From: Beduini massiliensis
GTDB taxonomy: Bacteria; Bacillota_I; Bacilli_A; Erysipelotrichales; Coprobacillaceae
DNA length: 64,000 bases
Assembly (NCBI RefSeq): GCF_000829905.1
Contig: NZ_CDPP01000004.1
Location: 24,001 to 88,000 of the forward strand
Direction: 5' to 3'
Below are positions 25,992-35,519 of this stretch, one piece after another. Under the pieces are notes generated by a model. The model did not search any database. It was not told the origin of the DNA and worked only from the letters and a program-made list of their open reading frames with translations. Position 1 is the stretch's first letter; each line of letters starts with the position of its first letter. A program made the position numbers and the translations under genes.

Positions 25992-27656
25992 TTATTCTGC
26001 ATCCCCATTCAGTAAGGTTAAATGATCAATAATTTCATTAAAACTAATGGCGATATTCAGCCCATGATCTCCGATTCTTTCAAAATCAGTCAATGTTTCC
26101 GTATAGAAAGCACTATGTTCCGGTGTACACTTTTTATCTTTTAAACGAATCAGCTGATTCAATGAAAATTGTTTATTCGCATCATCAATCTTATTTTCAT
26201 AAACATCTACTTTTTCAATTATACCGACCAATTCTTTACGGTCTTTTACATTCAACTCTTCAAGCAGTTTTGTTGTTAATTCACACATCTGATGGATTTC
26301 TTCGATCGCCTCAGATGAGAAATGCTCATTATTGCTGTGAAGTTTCAATGAACGGCTGGAAATATTAACGGCATGATCACCAATTCTTTCTAAATCCCCT
26401 GCTGCTTTTAAGAATAAGCCAATTGTTTTGCTTTCCTCAACCGGAAATTCAATGGATATCGCATTGGTTGTATAAGTGATGATTTCTTTATTTAAATAAT
26501 CGATATATTCTTCATCTTCCAATAACTTTTTATAGGTTTTTTCATCAAATTTCTCAATCAGATCAAATGAACGTTTCACATTGATTGTGACATAGGCCAG
26601 CATGTTTTCTATCTCTTTAAACAGCTGTGTAATAATAATGGCACTGGTTCCAATGTGGAAATCATTATTAAATACTTTGTAATCCAAGAACTTTGTTTCC
26701 ATCTTATCTTCCATTCCTGCTTTTTCAGGCAAAATCTTATAAGTCATATTAACAAGCTTATACCCAAACGGCAGTAAAAGAACAGTGGTGACAATATTGA
26801 AAACAGTATGTACGTTGGCAATCTGTGCAGGAACATTTCCCGGAGTGACAGAGGCCATGAAACTAGCAAATGGAGTCACCATACTGATTATCACAAAGAT
26901 AACCGTTCCAATAATATTAAAAGATAAGTGGATCAACGTCGCACGTTTGGCATTACGGTTCGTTCCAATAGAAGCGATGACCGCTGTAATACAAGTTCCG
27001 ATATTTTGTCCAAATAATACGAAAATAGCGTTGGGCAAGGTAATAATCCCACTTAATGCGAGTGCCTGCAAAATACCGACAGAAGCACTCGAAGATTGAA
27101 TCACAGCAGTAAATAGTGCTCCAACCGCAATACCAATCAACGGATTTTGAAAATTAGAAATCATGCTGATAAACTGCTGTGATTCCCTTAATGGGGACAT
27201 GGCATTGGTCATCAGTTCCATTCCCATAAATAAAATTCCAAGTCCGGCAATAATCTGACCAAAAGCATCTGCTTTTTTATTTTTCACAAAAGTAACTAAA
27301 GCCACACCGCCAAAAGCAATAACGGGTGCAATTGCCGTAATATCCAAAGCAATCAGTTGTCCCGTAATCGTGGTTCCGATATTGGCTCCCATAATGACCC
27401 AAACTGCATTTTTCAAAGTCATCAGTCCGGCATTGACAAAACCTACGACCATGACCGTTGTCGCTGATGAAGACTGAATGATTGCGGTGATCAATGCACC
27501 TACGCCAACCCCTAAAAAGCGATTAGACGTTAATTTTTCCAAGATCGATTTCATTTTATTTCCGGCTGCGATTTCTAAACCGCTGGACATCATATGCATG
27601 CCATAAAGGAATAATGCCAGTCCGCCTAACAAAGTAAAAATATCCGTTATTTTCAT
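25992..27656 (-). CDS. Na+/phosphate symporter with PhoU-like domain
   Basis: A 554-residue NptA-type (PNaS) transporter. Two inverted-repeat halves each carry the QSSSA signature (IITAIIQSSSATTVMVVGF and LFTAVIQSSSASVGILQA). About eight TMs end near residue 310. The C-terminal 220 residues form a PhoU-like helical domain with repeated ERIGDHAVNI and ERIGDHGLNI metal-binding motifs. Start at 27656 follows GAGGTGG. Monocistronic as far as can be seen. Substrate phosphate is the family's usual one. Confidence 0.93.
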   Translation of the reverse strand: MKITDIFTLLGGLALFLYGMHMMSSGLEIAAGNKMKSILEKLTSNRFLGVGVGALITAIIQSSSATTVMVVGFVNAGLMTLKNAVWVIMGANIGTTITGQLIALDITAIAPVIAFGGVALVTFVKNKKADAFGQIIAGLGILFMGMELMTNAMSPLRESQQFISMISNFQNPLIGIAVGALFTAVIQSSSASVGILQALALSGIITLPNAIFVLFGQNIGTCITAVIASIGTNRNAKRATLIHLSFNIIGTVIFVIISMVTPFASFMASVTPGNVPAQIANVHTVFNIVTTVLLLPFGYKLVNMTYKILPEKAGMEDKMETKFLDYKVFNNDFHIGTSAIIITQLFKEIENMLAYVTINVKRSFDLIEKFDEKTYKKLLEDEEYIDYLNKEIITYTTNAISIEFPVEESKTIGLFLKAAGDLERIGDHAVNISSRSLKLHSNNEHFSSEAIEEIHQMCELTTKLLEELNVKDRKELVGIIEKVDVYENKIDDANKQFSLNQLIRLKDKKCTPEHSAFYTETLTDFERIGDHGLNIAISFNEIIDHLTLLNGDAE

Positions 27657-27772
27657 TAATTCCACCTCATAACACAACTTTAACATAAATAAATACTGAA
27701 ATAAATATACGTAACATAAACTTAACGTATAATTAACAAAACTCTGCCGATACCTAAAATGAGGTGTTTTTT

Positions 27773-27886
27773 ATGATTTGGATCTACTTGTTTTTAGGTA
27801 TTGGCGCTTTTATTTTAGTGTTGTTTATCTTTTGTGCATTGAAGCTAAATCAACAGGAAGAAGAAAAAATAAGCCACCATCGGTGA
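27773..27886 (+). CDS. Small single-pass membrane protein (37 residues)
   Basis: A short frame starting at an ATG with GAGGTG nine bases upstream. The product is one hydrophobic helix (IWIYLFLGIGAFILVLFIFC) followed by a short charged tail (LNQQEEEKISHHR), a typical small membrane protein layout. It runs convergent to pyk and its last codons overlap the pyk terminator. I do not recognise a family. Coding status is supported only by the ribosome-binding site and composition. Confidence 0.5.
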   Translation: MIWIYLFLGIGAFILVLFIFCALKLNQQEEEKISHHR

Positions 27887-27892
27887 CTTATT
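27861..27892 (-). terminator. Terminator of pyk
   Basis: AATAAG-C-CACC (27868-27878) pairs with GGTG-A-CTTATT (27882-27892), one mismatch, with a T-run on the minus strand (A-run 27862-27869). Confidence 0.85.
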
Positions 27893-29315
27893 TTACTTCG
27901 ATTAAATGTAGGAAATTTGTTGCTCCGCTGATTCCCGGTGTTCCTCCGGTCACAATGATCGTTTCTCCAGACTTAACGCCATTTTCTTTAGCAATCACTT
28001 CGGCTAAGTTCAGCATTGCTTCGCTGCTTTTCATCGATTTGCAATAAGCCGGAATAACTCCCCAATTTAAAGCAAGCTTCTGCATAGCATCTAAATCCGG
28101 TGTCGCTGCAATCAGCTGACATTCCGGACGATAACGTGACATTTTGCGGGCTGTAAATCCTGATTTTGTAAAGGCAATAATTGCTTTCACATCAAACTGC
28201 ATCGCTAGTTCGGCTACAGATAAACAGATCGCTTCTGATTTGTCCGCAGGCGCTGTACGTAAAGCACGACGATGTAAATGTCCATAGTCTAAATTATCTT
28301 CTGTCGTACGTGCAATTCTTGCCATCATTGCCACTGCTTCTACCGGATATTTTCCAGAAGCGGATTCTCCTGACAGCATGATACAGTCTGTTCCATCATG
28401 AATGGCATTTGCCACATCAGATACTTCTGCACGAGTCGGTCTGGGATTTAACTGCATACTTTCTAACATTTGTGTGGCAGTGATGACGATTTTTCCTACT
28501 GCATTACATTTTTTGATTAATTTCTTTTGTACAACCGGAACTAAATCTCCGGGAATTTCAACACCTAAGTCCCCACGAGCTACCATGATTCCATCTACCA
28601 CTTCAAGGATCTCCTCCATATTTTCGACCCCTTCTTGGTTTTCGATCTTGGCAATGATTTGAATTTCCGGACAGTCATGTTCCACTAATAATCTTCTGAC
28701 ATCTAGGACATCTTGTGCACGGCGAACAAATGAAGCGGCAATGAAATCCACTTTATTTTCACACCCGAAGATAATATCCGAAATATCTTTTTCTGATAAA
28801 TAATCAAATCCCAATTTAATTCCGGGAACATTGATACCACGTTTATTTTTTAGGATTCCGTCATTTAAACATGTACAGAAGATATCACGATCTTTAATGC
28901 TGTCTACTAACAAATCCATTTGACCATCATTCACTAAGATGTGATCCCCCGCTTTCACATCCATATAAAGATTTTTATACGTAATAGAGAAACGTTCTTT
29001 ATTTCCTAATACATCCTCATAACATACAACAACTTGATCGCCCTTTACAATTTCAATCTGTCCGTTTTCAAAATCTCCGGTACGGATTTCCGGACCTTTT
29101 GTATCTAATAAAATAGCGACATTCGTTCCTAAGCTGTCATTGATCTTTCTCATCATTTGAATCTTTTCTAAATGATCCGGATGAGTCCCATGGGAAAAGT
29201 TAAGACGCATACAATTCATTCCGGCTTTTACCATGGCGGTCAATGTTTCTTCTGTTGAAGAAGCGGGACCGATCGTACAAATTACTTTTGTTTTCTTTGG
29301 TGTTAATTCTGCCAT
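27888..29315 (-). CDS. pyk: Pyruvate kinase
   Basis: Converts phosphoenolpyruvate and ADP to pyruvate and ATP. The 475-residue protein has TKVICTIGPASS and MRLNFSHG at the N-terminus, the active-site IAKIENQEGVENMEEI and GIMVARGDLGVEIP, and MLSGESASGKYPVEAV. It lacks the extra C-terminal PEP-utiliser domain found in Bacillus pyruvate kinase, so it is the standard-length form. Start at 29315 follows GGAGGATATGAA. Monocistronic with its own terminator; pfkA, its usual partner, is not adjacent. Confidence 0.97.
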   Translation of the reverse strand: MAELTPKKTKVICTIGPASSTEETLTAMVKAGMNCMRLNFSHGTHPDHLEKIQMMRKINDSLGTNVAILLDTKGPEIRTGDFENGQIEIVKGDQVVVCYEDVLGNKERFSITYKNLYMDVKAGDHILVNDGQMDLLVDSIKDRDIFCTCLNDGILKNKRGINVPGIKLGFDYLSEKDISDIIFGCENKVDFIAASFVRRAQDVLDVRRLLVEHDCPEIQIIAKIENQEGVENMEEILEVVDGIMVARGDLGVEIPGDLVPVVQKKLIKKCNAVGKIVITATQMLESMQLNPRPTRAEVSDVANAIHDGTDCIMLSGESASGKYPVEAVAMMARIARTTEDNLDYGHLHRRALRTAPADKSEAICLSVAELAMQFDVKAIIAFTKSGFTARKMSRYRPECQLIAATPDLDAMQKLALNWGVIPAYCKSMKSSEAMLNLAEVIAKENGVKSGETIIVTGGTPGISGATNFLHLIEVK

Positions 29316-29388
29316 TTCATATCCTCCTACTATCATGATACCTCTATTTTACATCAAATAATCATAAATTAAAATAAAAATTATATAG

Positions 29389-29412
29389 AAAAAAGACAAC
29401 CTTTCGGCTATC
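29389..29412 (-). terminator. Terminator of the scpAB operon
   Basis: GACAACC (29395-29401) and GGCTATC (29406-29412) pair with two G-T wobbles across a GAAA-type tetraloop on the minus strand, followed by TTTTTT. Confidence 0.8.
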
Positions 29413-30001
29413 CCTGTGATTCATTAGGTTTATCCTCTTCTTCGCGATATTTAGCGTCAAACAAATCTTCTTCCATGCTGGTTTGCGCAATATTCTGCAG
29501 ATCCGGCAGCTCATCTAACGAAGCAAGATTAAAGGCATCCATGAATTCTTCACTGACACCATATAAAATAGGTTTCCCCGGTGTATCTTCACGCCCCACT
29601 TCTTTAATGAGGGCTTTTGCCTGCAGTTTTCGGACCATTGCATCACTGCTGACTCCACGAATCTCTTCGATCTTAGTTCTTGTCACCGGCTGATTATAGG
29701 CAATGATCGCCAATGTTTCCAAAGCAGCATTGGATAAGCTGGCTTCTGCTTGGCTGACCATCTTCTCAAAATAAGGTTTAAACTGAGTTTTGGTCGCTAA
29801 TTTATATTTTCCGCCCAAATAGACGATCATCAAGCCCTTTTGTTCATCTTGATCGAATTGTTCCATCATTTCCTGCATCAGCGCTTCAGTTTCTTTTACC
29901 GGTAATTCTAGGATCGCTGCCATCTCTTTAACCCCACAGCCTTCGTCCCCGGTTAAAAACAAAACTCCTTCAATAACCGCTTTATATGTATTTATGTTCA
30001 T
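29408..30001 (-). CDS. scpB: Segregation and condensation protein B
   Basis: A 197-residue winged-helix protein that, with ScpA and SMC, compacts and segregates the chromosome. It shows AVIEGVLFLTGDEGCGVKEMA, LETLAIIAYNQPVTRTKIEEI and RGVSSDAMVRKL, the core of ScpB. Overlaps scpA by 4 bases. Confidence 0.96.
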   Translation of the reverse strand: MNINTYKAVIEGVLFLTGDEGCGVKEMAAILELPVKETEALMQEMMEQFDQDEQKGLMIVYLGGKYKLATKTQFKPYFEKMVSQAEASLSNAALETLAIIAYNQPVTRTKIEEIRGVSSDAMVRKLQAKALIKEVGREDTPGKPILYGVSEEFMDAFNLASLDELPDLQNIAQTSMEEDLFDAKYREEEDKPNESQG

Positions 30002-30723
30002 TCTATAGCCTCCAAAAATATTTGATCAAACTGTTTTTCTTGTGTAATTGCCAATTCTTTTTTGTTCGCTAAAGTTAGAATCGCTAAAAAAGTAACGACA
30101 AAATAATGACGTGTCGGGTGATCAAATAATTCTTCAAAATTAACTTTACGATGATTTTTAAAATAATGGCGGATTTCATCGCAGCGATCGTCAATCGATA
30201 TTTCTTTCTTGCCAACCGATGTAATCAAAGGGGAAGACAAAATCTTCCGCTGATACATTTTCTGCATCGCTTTCATCAAATCGTAAATCTGTAAATTATC
30301 GGGTATCAGATTAGCAGTATCTATCGCATATTCTTCCATAGAACTGCTTGATTTGATGTAGAATTGCTGACGGGATTCATAATGTTCTTTAAAATTCTCA
30401 ACAACATCTTTATACTTTTTATATTCGATCAAACGTTTGATCAATGCCTCACGAGGATCTTCCTCATAATCCTCATTGATTTTAACCACTTCAATAGGGA
30501 GCAGCATTTTACTTTTCAGTTCGATCAGAGAACTTGCCATAACCAAATACTCACTTGCTACTTCTAAATTAACAGCTTGATATTGATGGAGATAATCTAA
30601 GTATTGGTCTGTTATCTTTGAAAGTTCTAAGTTTTCTAAATCCATTTCTTTTTCTTTGATCAAGTGCAGTAAAAGGTCTAAAGGTCCGACAAATTGATCA
30701 AGCGATACGCGATATTCTTCCAT
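29998..30723 (-). CDS. scpA: Segregation and condensation protein A
   Basis: A 241-residue kleisin of the SMC complex. N-terminal FVGPLDLLLHLIKEKEMDLENL binds the SMC neck; the C-terminal winged helix (VVTFLAILTLANKKELAITQ) binds the SMC head. Standard length. Coupled to scpB; no other gene in the unit. Confidence 0.96.
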   Translation of the reverse strand: MEEYRVSLDQFVGPLDLLLHLIKEKEMDLENLELSKITDQYLDYLHQYQAVNLEVASEYLVMASSLIELKSKMLLPIEVVKINEDYEEDPREALIKRLIEYKKYKDVVENFKEHYESRQQFYIKSSSSMEEYAIDTANLIPDNLQIYDLMKAMQKMYQRKILSSPLITSVGKKEISIDDRCDEIRHYFKNHRKVNFEELFDHPTRHYFVVTFLAILTLANKKELAITQEKQFDQIFLEAIE

Positions 30724-30776
30724 ATTCCACCTCTAATTTATGATTTTATCATATTTCCATATAAAAAACTACATAA

Positions 30777-30805
30777 TAAAAAGCGAAATGAATGTCACTT
30801 CGCTT
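30777..30805 (-). terminator. Terminator of the spoVA operon
   Basis: AAGCGAA (30781-30787) pairs with TTCGCTT (30799-30805) with TTTATTATG following on the minus strand; the hairpin includes the spoVAF stop codon. Confidence 0.85.
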
Positions 30806-32108
30806 TGCTTGATTTTGGTTTACGTATAAAAAAGTACAGTACTTTCTTAGGATCAAAGGGAACAAAAGGATAAAGGTAATCATAGCCGAAAATGTGCAGA
30901 TGCATTAGGTAAAGAATCAATACAAAGTTATATAAGACAAACCCAACGTTATGGAATATCCAAATCGCAAGGATCATTCCCAACTTAATATATTTATTCG
31001 CCAGCGAAAGTTCATAGTTTGGGGTGGCAAAACCCCCGACATTACTGATGGCGCTGTACAAGAGAATTTCCGGTATAAATAATCCCATATCGATTGCCAT
31101 TTCTCCTAACAAGACGGCGGCGATAATCCCCATGGCACTGGAGAGTCCGGTCGGGGTATGAATCGTTGCAATACGCAAGAGTTCGATGGCAATCTCCACC
31201 ACAAATAACTGCATTAATAAATGATTAAATTCCAAATCATGAACACCGGCAAACAAAAAGATACCTTTATTGCCATTCATCAAAGTAAGCAGCCAAAACG
31301 GAACCAAATACACTGAAAGAAACACCGCTAACAGGCGCACTAAACGGATCATCGTACCAATAATCGGTACTTGGCGATGTTCTTCGACATGCTCTAAAAT
31401 CTCAGATAAAGAGGTTGGCAGCATCATGACCGAGGCTGACGTGTCGGTAATAATCGCAAAGTTTCCTTTTGTCAAATGAGTAGAAACGATATCCGGTCTT
31501 TCACTATAGCGAACTAACGGATAAGGATTATAGACCTGATGAATAAGCAGTTCTTCTAAGGCACGATCAGACATCACTAAATCTTTCGTCGATACATTTT
31601 TTAAGCGTTCCAAAATATCAGCCTTGATCGTCGGATCACATATTTCATCTATATAACATAAACATACATCGATCGGTGCTAAAGACCCAATCGTGATGAT
31701 TTCAAAGGTTAGGGACGGATTACGGATGCGGCGGCGAATCAGTCCTGTATTCGTTAACAGCTGTTCCACAAATCCGTCTTTTGCTCCACGCACGCTTTTT
31801 TCCGTTTCCGGTTCGTTAATCGAGCGGCTTGGGTATTTTCTTACTTCTAAAACATAATATTGCTTTTCTACTTCAATAATGGCATTGCCGGATAATAAGG
31901 AAAGATCCAACGTGCTTAAATCCGTTACTTTTTTAACATTGCCATTAAAGAGATTTCCATCCAATTCTTTTGGATCTTTAATTAATTCGATACCGGCACA
32001 AAGCATTGTGATCTGATCATCACTGACGAGGCTGGTAATAAATTCAATAGTATAGACATGCTTTCCTGATTGAATGATGCGCTTGGAATAATCGTAGGAT
32101 TGATTCAT
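30795..32108 (-). CDS. spoVAF: Stage V sporulation protein AF (GerA-type)
   Basis: A 437-residue membrane protein of the GerA-type germinant receptor A-subunit family. The N-terminal soluble domain (SVRGAKDGFVEQLLTNTGLIRRRI) is the conserved SpoVAF/GerAA region, followed by about five TMs starting near residue 255. Last gene of the spoVAC-D-E-F unit, overlapping spoVAE by 4 bases. In Bacillus SpoVAF joins the dipicolinic acid channel and germinosome and aids germination. It is somewhat shorter than the B. subtilis protein (about 490 residues), chiefly at the C-terminus. Confidence 0.92.
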   Translation of the reverse strand: MNQSYDYSKRIIQSGKHVYTIEFITSLVSDDQITMLCAGIELIKDPKELDGNLFNGNVKKVTDLSTLDLSLLSGNAIIEVEKQYYVLEVRKYPSRSINEPETEKSVRGAKDGFVEQLLTNTGLIRRRIRNPSLTFEIITIGSLAPIDVCLCYIDEICDPTIKADILERLKNVSTKDLVMSDRALEELLIHQVYNPYPLVRYSERPDIVSTHLTKGNFAIITDTSASVMMLPTSLSEILEHVEEHRQVPIIGTMIRLVRLLAVFLSVYLVPFWLLTLMNGNKGIFLFAGVHDLEFNHLLMQLFVVEIAIELLRIATIHTPTGLSSAMGIIAAVLLGEMAIDMGLFIPEILLYSAISNVGGFATPNYELSLANKYIKLGMILAIWIFHNVGFVLYNFVLILYLMHLHIFGYDYLYPFVPFDPKKVLYFFIRKPKSSKAK

Positions 32109-32455
32109 GAGCGTGGTTTAAAGATAATCGCGACAATAAAACCAAATAAAATCGCTGTTGTAATACCGGCGGCGGTCAGATCAAACATTCCCATCGTCAA
32201 TCCAAGCAGTCCATACTCAGAGACCTTTTCTAAAGCCCCATGCATCAATGAATGACCAAAACTGGTAATCGGCAGCATGGCTCCGGCATGGAAAATTCCT
32301 ATCAAACGATCATAAATATGAAATAAATCCAAGAACGAACCAATACAAACAAATAAACTGGTAATGTGTCCCGGGGTCCATGAAGTAAATTCATAAATCA
32401 GCTGGGCGATGACACAGATGGCACCACAAAACACAAAGGCAAGTACATAATCCAT
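32105..32455 (-). CDS. spoVAE: Stage V sporulation protein AE (AEB type)
   Basis: A 116-residue four-helix membrane protein, part of the channel for Ca-dipicolinate uptake into the forespore and release at germination. FHAGAMLPITSFGHSLMHGALEKV and LFHIYDRLIGI are the SpoVAC/AEB signature. It shares one base with the end of spoVAD. Confidence 0.93.
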   Translation of the reverse strand: MDYVLAFVFCGAICVIAQLIYEFTSWTPGHITSLFVCIGSFLDLFHIYDRLIGIFHAGAMLPITSFGHSLMHGALEKVSEYGLLGLTMGMFDLTAAGITTAILFGFIVAIIFKPRS

Positions 32456-33456
32456 TAGTCACACACCTCCAAACTAATTGCATGTGCAATTGAAGGGACA
32501 CTTTCTTTTTGCATGATCGTGATTGGAGACATCAACGCTCCGGTAGCGACGATCAATACTTTTTTCCATTTCTTTTGTCGCAGCTGATCCATAATATAAC
32601 CATAAGTCACCAAAGCACTGCAGGCACATCCGCTTCCGCCTAAAAAGACATCTTGCTTTTCTATATCATAAAGCAGTGTTCCACAGTCATTATAATGATT
32701 GACTTCCATATTGTCTTCTTCAAACATCTTAGTTAAAATCTTTTTACCGTAATCAGATAAATCTCCGGTCACGATCAAATCATAGCTGTTAAAATCACGA
32801 TTGGTATCAGTAAAATGCTGTTTCAAAGTATCATACGCTGCCGGTGCCATCGCACGCCCCATATCATTGACATTAGTTTGCTTAAAATCAATCACTTTTC
32901 CAAAAGTAACAGCTTCAATACGAATATCTGACGGCTCATTAGATAGTAAGATTGCTCCTGCTCCGGTAGCTGTATAAGTCGTTGTTTCCGGTTTTTGAAT
33001 ACCATATTCAAGCGGGTAACGATACTGTCGCTCTGCTGTCGCATTATGAGAAGAAACAAATGCTAAAACAGAAGAAAAATAATTAGATTCGATCAGCATA
33101 CTGCTCACTCCCATGCTTAAACAAGAAGATGAACAAGCCCCATAGATGCCTATATAAGGAACAGGATATTGGGCTGCTGTGTATGAAGTTGCTGTAATCT
33201 GATTGGTCAGATCACCACCTAGAATCAGATCAATATCATTCGGTTTTTTCTTTGCTTTTTGCAGACAGCTGTTTATCGCTACTTTCTGCATTTCTCTTTC
33301 CCCTTTTTCAAAGGTCTTCTGGTGACAATATAAATCATCGAAGTAAACATCAAAATAACTTCCTAACGGTCCCGTATGTTCCATCGGTCCGGCACAGGTT
33401 CCGGTACTTTGAACATAGACGTTATGAAAAAAATGAGTGCTAGATTTTGAAGACAT
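32455..33456 (-). CDS. spoVAD: Stage V sporulation protein AD
   Basis: A 333-residue thiolase-fold protein that binds dipicolinic acid for the SpoVA channel. Conserved segments: TGPLGSYFDVYFDD, ILGGDLTNQITATSY, GIYGACSSSCLSMGVSS, NDMGRAMAPAA and GSGCACSALV. Its start overlaps spoVAC by 17 bases. Confidence 0.96.
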   Translation of the reverse strand: MSSKSSTHFFHNVYVQSTGTCAGPMEHTGPLGSYFDVYFDDLYCHQKTFEKGEREMQKVAINSCLQKAKKKPNDIDLILGGDLTNQITATSYTAAQYPVPYIGIYGACSSSCLSMGVSSMLIESNYFSSVLAFVSSHNATAERQYRYPLEYGIQKPETTTYTATGAGAILLSNEPSDIRIEAVTFGKVIDFKQTNVNDMGRAMAPAAYDTLKQHFTDTNRDFNSYDLIVTGDLSDYGKKILTKMFEEDNMEVNHYNDCGTLLYDIEKQDVFLGGSGCACSALVTYGYIMDQLRQKKWKKVLIVATGALMSPITIMQKESVPSIAHAISLEVCD

Positions 33457-33877
33457 AACGAATCACCCCAAAAATAAATGAAGATACAATTCCATATGTA
33501 ATGACACTTCCGCCATATTTAAAAATATTAGAACCGATCCCTTGAATTAATCCCTCGCTCTTGCTTTCTAAAGCAGCACTGCTCATCGCATTTGCGAACC
33601 CTGTGATTGGAATAAACGTTCCTGCTCCTGCATGTTTGGCAATCTTATCAAAAACACCTAGTCCGGTTAATAAACATGTAATAAATACGATGGTAATGAT
33701 CATCGGTGCCGATGCCTTTTCTTGTCCGACATTCAGAAGTTCCATATAAAACTCTAATAAGAATTGACCGATCACAGCAATCACTCCACCAAAAATAAAC
33801 GCATTGATGCAGTTTTTCACAATACCGCTTTTTGGTTTGCAGCTGTCGGCAATCTTGTTGTATTTTGTTTCATCCAT
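33440..33877 (-). CDS. spoVAC: Stage V sporulation protein AC
   Basis: A 145-residue membrane protein with about four helices, the mechanosensitive-like part of the Ca-dipicolinate channel. KSGIVKNCINAFIFGGVIAVIGQ and HAGAGTFIPITGFANAMSSAALE are typical. First gene of a four-gene unit without spoVAA/AB, the clostridial-type arrangement. Preceded by GAGGTGAT and a sigma-G-like promoter. Confidence 0.95.
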   Translation of the reverse strand: MDETKYNKIADSCKPKSGIVKNCINAFIFGGVIAVIGQFLLEFYMELLNVGQEKASAPMIITIVFITCLLTGLGVFDKIAKHAGAGTFIPITGFANAMSSAALESKSEGLIQGIGSNIFKYGGSVITYGIVSSFIFGVIRYVFKI

Positions 33878-33895
33878 TTTTTATCACCTCAATGA

Positions 33896-33924
33896 TAGTA
33901 TGTATAAAGATGTCGATTATATGC
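33896..33924 (-). promoter_or_regulatory. Sigma-G-type promoter of the spoVA operon
   Basis: On the minus strand GCATA (-35, 33920-33924) and CATACTA (-10, 33896-33902) are separated by 17 bases, agreeing with the sigma-G consensus (gnATR ... cAtnnTA). SpoVA genes are sigma-G controlled in Bacillus. Confidence 0.7.
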
Positions 33925-33927
33925 AAA

Positions 33928-33954
33928 AAGAAAAAGATTTGAGAAACTCAAACC
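33928..33954 (-). terminator. Terminator after the 33948-34583 gene
   Basis: GATTTGAG (33936-33943) pairs with CTCAAACC (33947-33954), one G-T wobble, followed by TTTTTC on the minus strand; lies just upstream of the spoVA promoter. Confidence 0.8.
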
Positions 33955-34583
33955 TTTTCATTCGCATCAAACAGCTCTTCATAAATTTTCGTTAAAAAAT
34001 TAGGTTGATGACGATGATAAGAATGGTAAATACCTAATGTAATCAACAGCCCGCCGACAAACGCACACAGCATATCGGTCATACTGTCATGAATTCCTGT
34101 TGAATAGTGATTGATACAATCATAATTAAAAAAGACCAGCATCGCATATTCGTAAAATTCCCATAATACAGCAATCGCTAAATTAAAGGCATTAATAAAG
34201 ATGATCATGACATAAGCATCTTCTTTTCCCTCAACACGACGGATTTTTTTTAAAACACAAAATAAAATATATCCTGCCATCGTCAGCAACAACCCACTGC
34301 CAAAATGAACAACCTTATCGTAATAAGGCTGATTATAACCTCCTAATGTACTCCCGACAATCGCCGCAAAGAAACAAAATAATAAATTTAAGATCATAAT
34401 TCTTTCTGTTATTTTGATATGTAGGAGTTTGAATACGATCGGCACAATAAATGGCACAAGACAAGAGACGGGAACTAACCAAAGTTCCGTATGCCCGTTT
34501 AAATTGTAATAAACGGAATAGGCTAATCCAGCAATATAAAAAAGGATGGTTGCTGTCAGCCAAAATGATTTTCTTTTTTTCAT
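33948..34583 (-). CDS. DUF2238/YjdF-like membrane protein
   Basis: A 211-residue protein with about six TMs. Conserved-looking polar residues sit in YDKVVHFGSGLLL, LWEFYEYAML and GIHDSMTDMLCAFVGG (His, Glu, Glu, Asp, Asp pattern), as in the YjdF/DUF2238 membrane family. Start at 34583 follows GAGGTG; a longer frame exists without a ribosome-binding site. Upstream of and co-oriented with spoVA but separated by a terminator. Role unknown. Confidence 0.65.
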   Translation of the reverse strand: MKKRKSFWLTATILFYIAGLAYSVYYNLNGHTELWLVPVSCLVPFIVPIVFKLLHIKITERIMILNLLFCFFAAIVGSTLGGYNQPYYDKVVHFGSGLLLTMAGYILFCVLKKIRRVEGKEDAYVMIIFINAFNLAIAVLWEFYEYAMLVFFNYDCINHYSTGIHDSMTDMLCAFVGGLLITLGIYHSYHRHQPNFLTKIYEELFDANEKV

Positions 34584-34639
34584 ATTACACCTCAATGCTA
34601 TTATTATATGCCCCATTTAAATAGATTACCACGGATATA

Positions 34640-35446
34640 CTAAATTAATTTCATTTCTTTAAAGTGCTTTTCGATCGCTTTGATGACACCACCTTCTTCA
34701 TTCGATAACGTTTCATAACGGGCGGCAGCTTTAACCCTGTCCGTCCCATTTTTCATAGCATAACTATAAAAACAATGCTTCAGCATCTCAATATCATTAT
34801 CTCCGTCACCAAAAGCCATGCATTCTTCTGGTAAAATTCCATATCGGTCACAGATTCGTTGAATGCCGCTGGCTTTATGATAATCTTGAACAATAAGATC
34901 AATACATCCATGCCCACTAGTTACAGGTCTGATTTTCCCCTTCATTTCTTTATCTAATGCCTCGGTCAATGAATATGTTTTTTCCACTGGACAAGTTAAA
35001 GCAATTTTTAAGAACTGATCTTCGACACTATAAAAATCATCTACTTTCTTTAAACGGTGCAAGTAAAGCTGCATCCATTTGTATAGTTCATCCGGAATCT
35101 CACTTGATATATATGCACTGTTTAATCCACATAAAATCTTTTCGATTTCCGGGTAGTGTTCAAGGATATTTAAAATGTGGTGAATTTCCTTTTTAGGAAT
35201 ATCCGCCGAAAACAGGACTTCTTGCCGGTCAATCACCAAAGCTCCGTTTTCTGCCACATAAATCAGTTCATCTTGATAGTCTTCAAAAAAAGATTTCAAC
35301 TGATAATATTGATTTCCACTGGCAACAACAAATTTAATATCCTGTTCTTTCATGATTTGATATAATTCACGAAAACGCTTGCGATCGTATTCCAAATGGT
35401 GATTTAAAAAGGTCCCATCCATATCTACTGCAATAAGTCTAATCAT
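34640..35446 (-). CDS. HAD-superfamily hydrolase, Cof type
   Basis: A 268-residue phosphatase with AVDMDGTFL at the N-terminus, VVASGNQYYQL (motif II) and AFGDGDNDIEML (motif IV). Similar to YkrA/Cof-type sugar or nucleotide phosphatases. Preceded by AAGGAGG. Substrate not predictable. Confidence 0.92.
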   Translation of the reverse strand: MIRLIAVDMDGTFLNHHLEYDRKRFRELYQIMKEQDIKFVVASGNQYYQLKSFFEDYQDELIYVAENGALVIDRQEVLFSADIPKKEIHHILNILEHYPEIEKILCGLNSAYISSEIPDELYKWMQLYLHRLKKVDDFYSVEDQFLKIALTCPVEKTYSLTEALDKEMKGKIRPVTSGHGCIDLIVQDYHKASGIQRICDRYGILPEECMAFGDGDNDIEMLKHCFYSYAMKNGTDRVKAAARYETLSNEEGGVIKAIEKHFKEMKLI

Positions 35447-35519
35447 TTTTCATCCTCCTTATGCTTAGAATCCTATCACATTGATATAAGAATGAACAAT
35501 AAATTCCATATTCTGAAAG

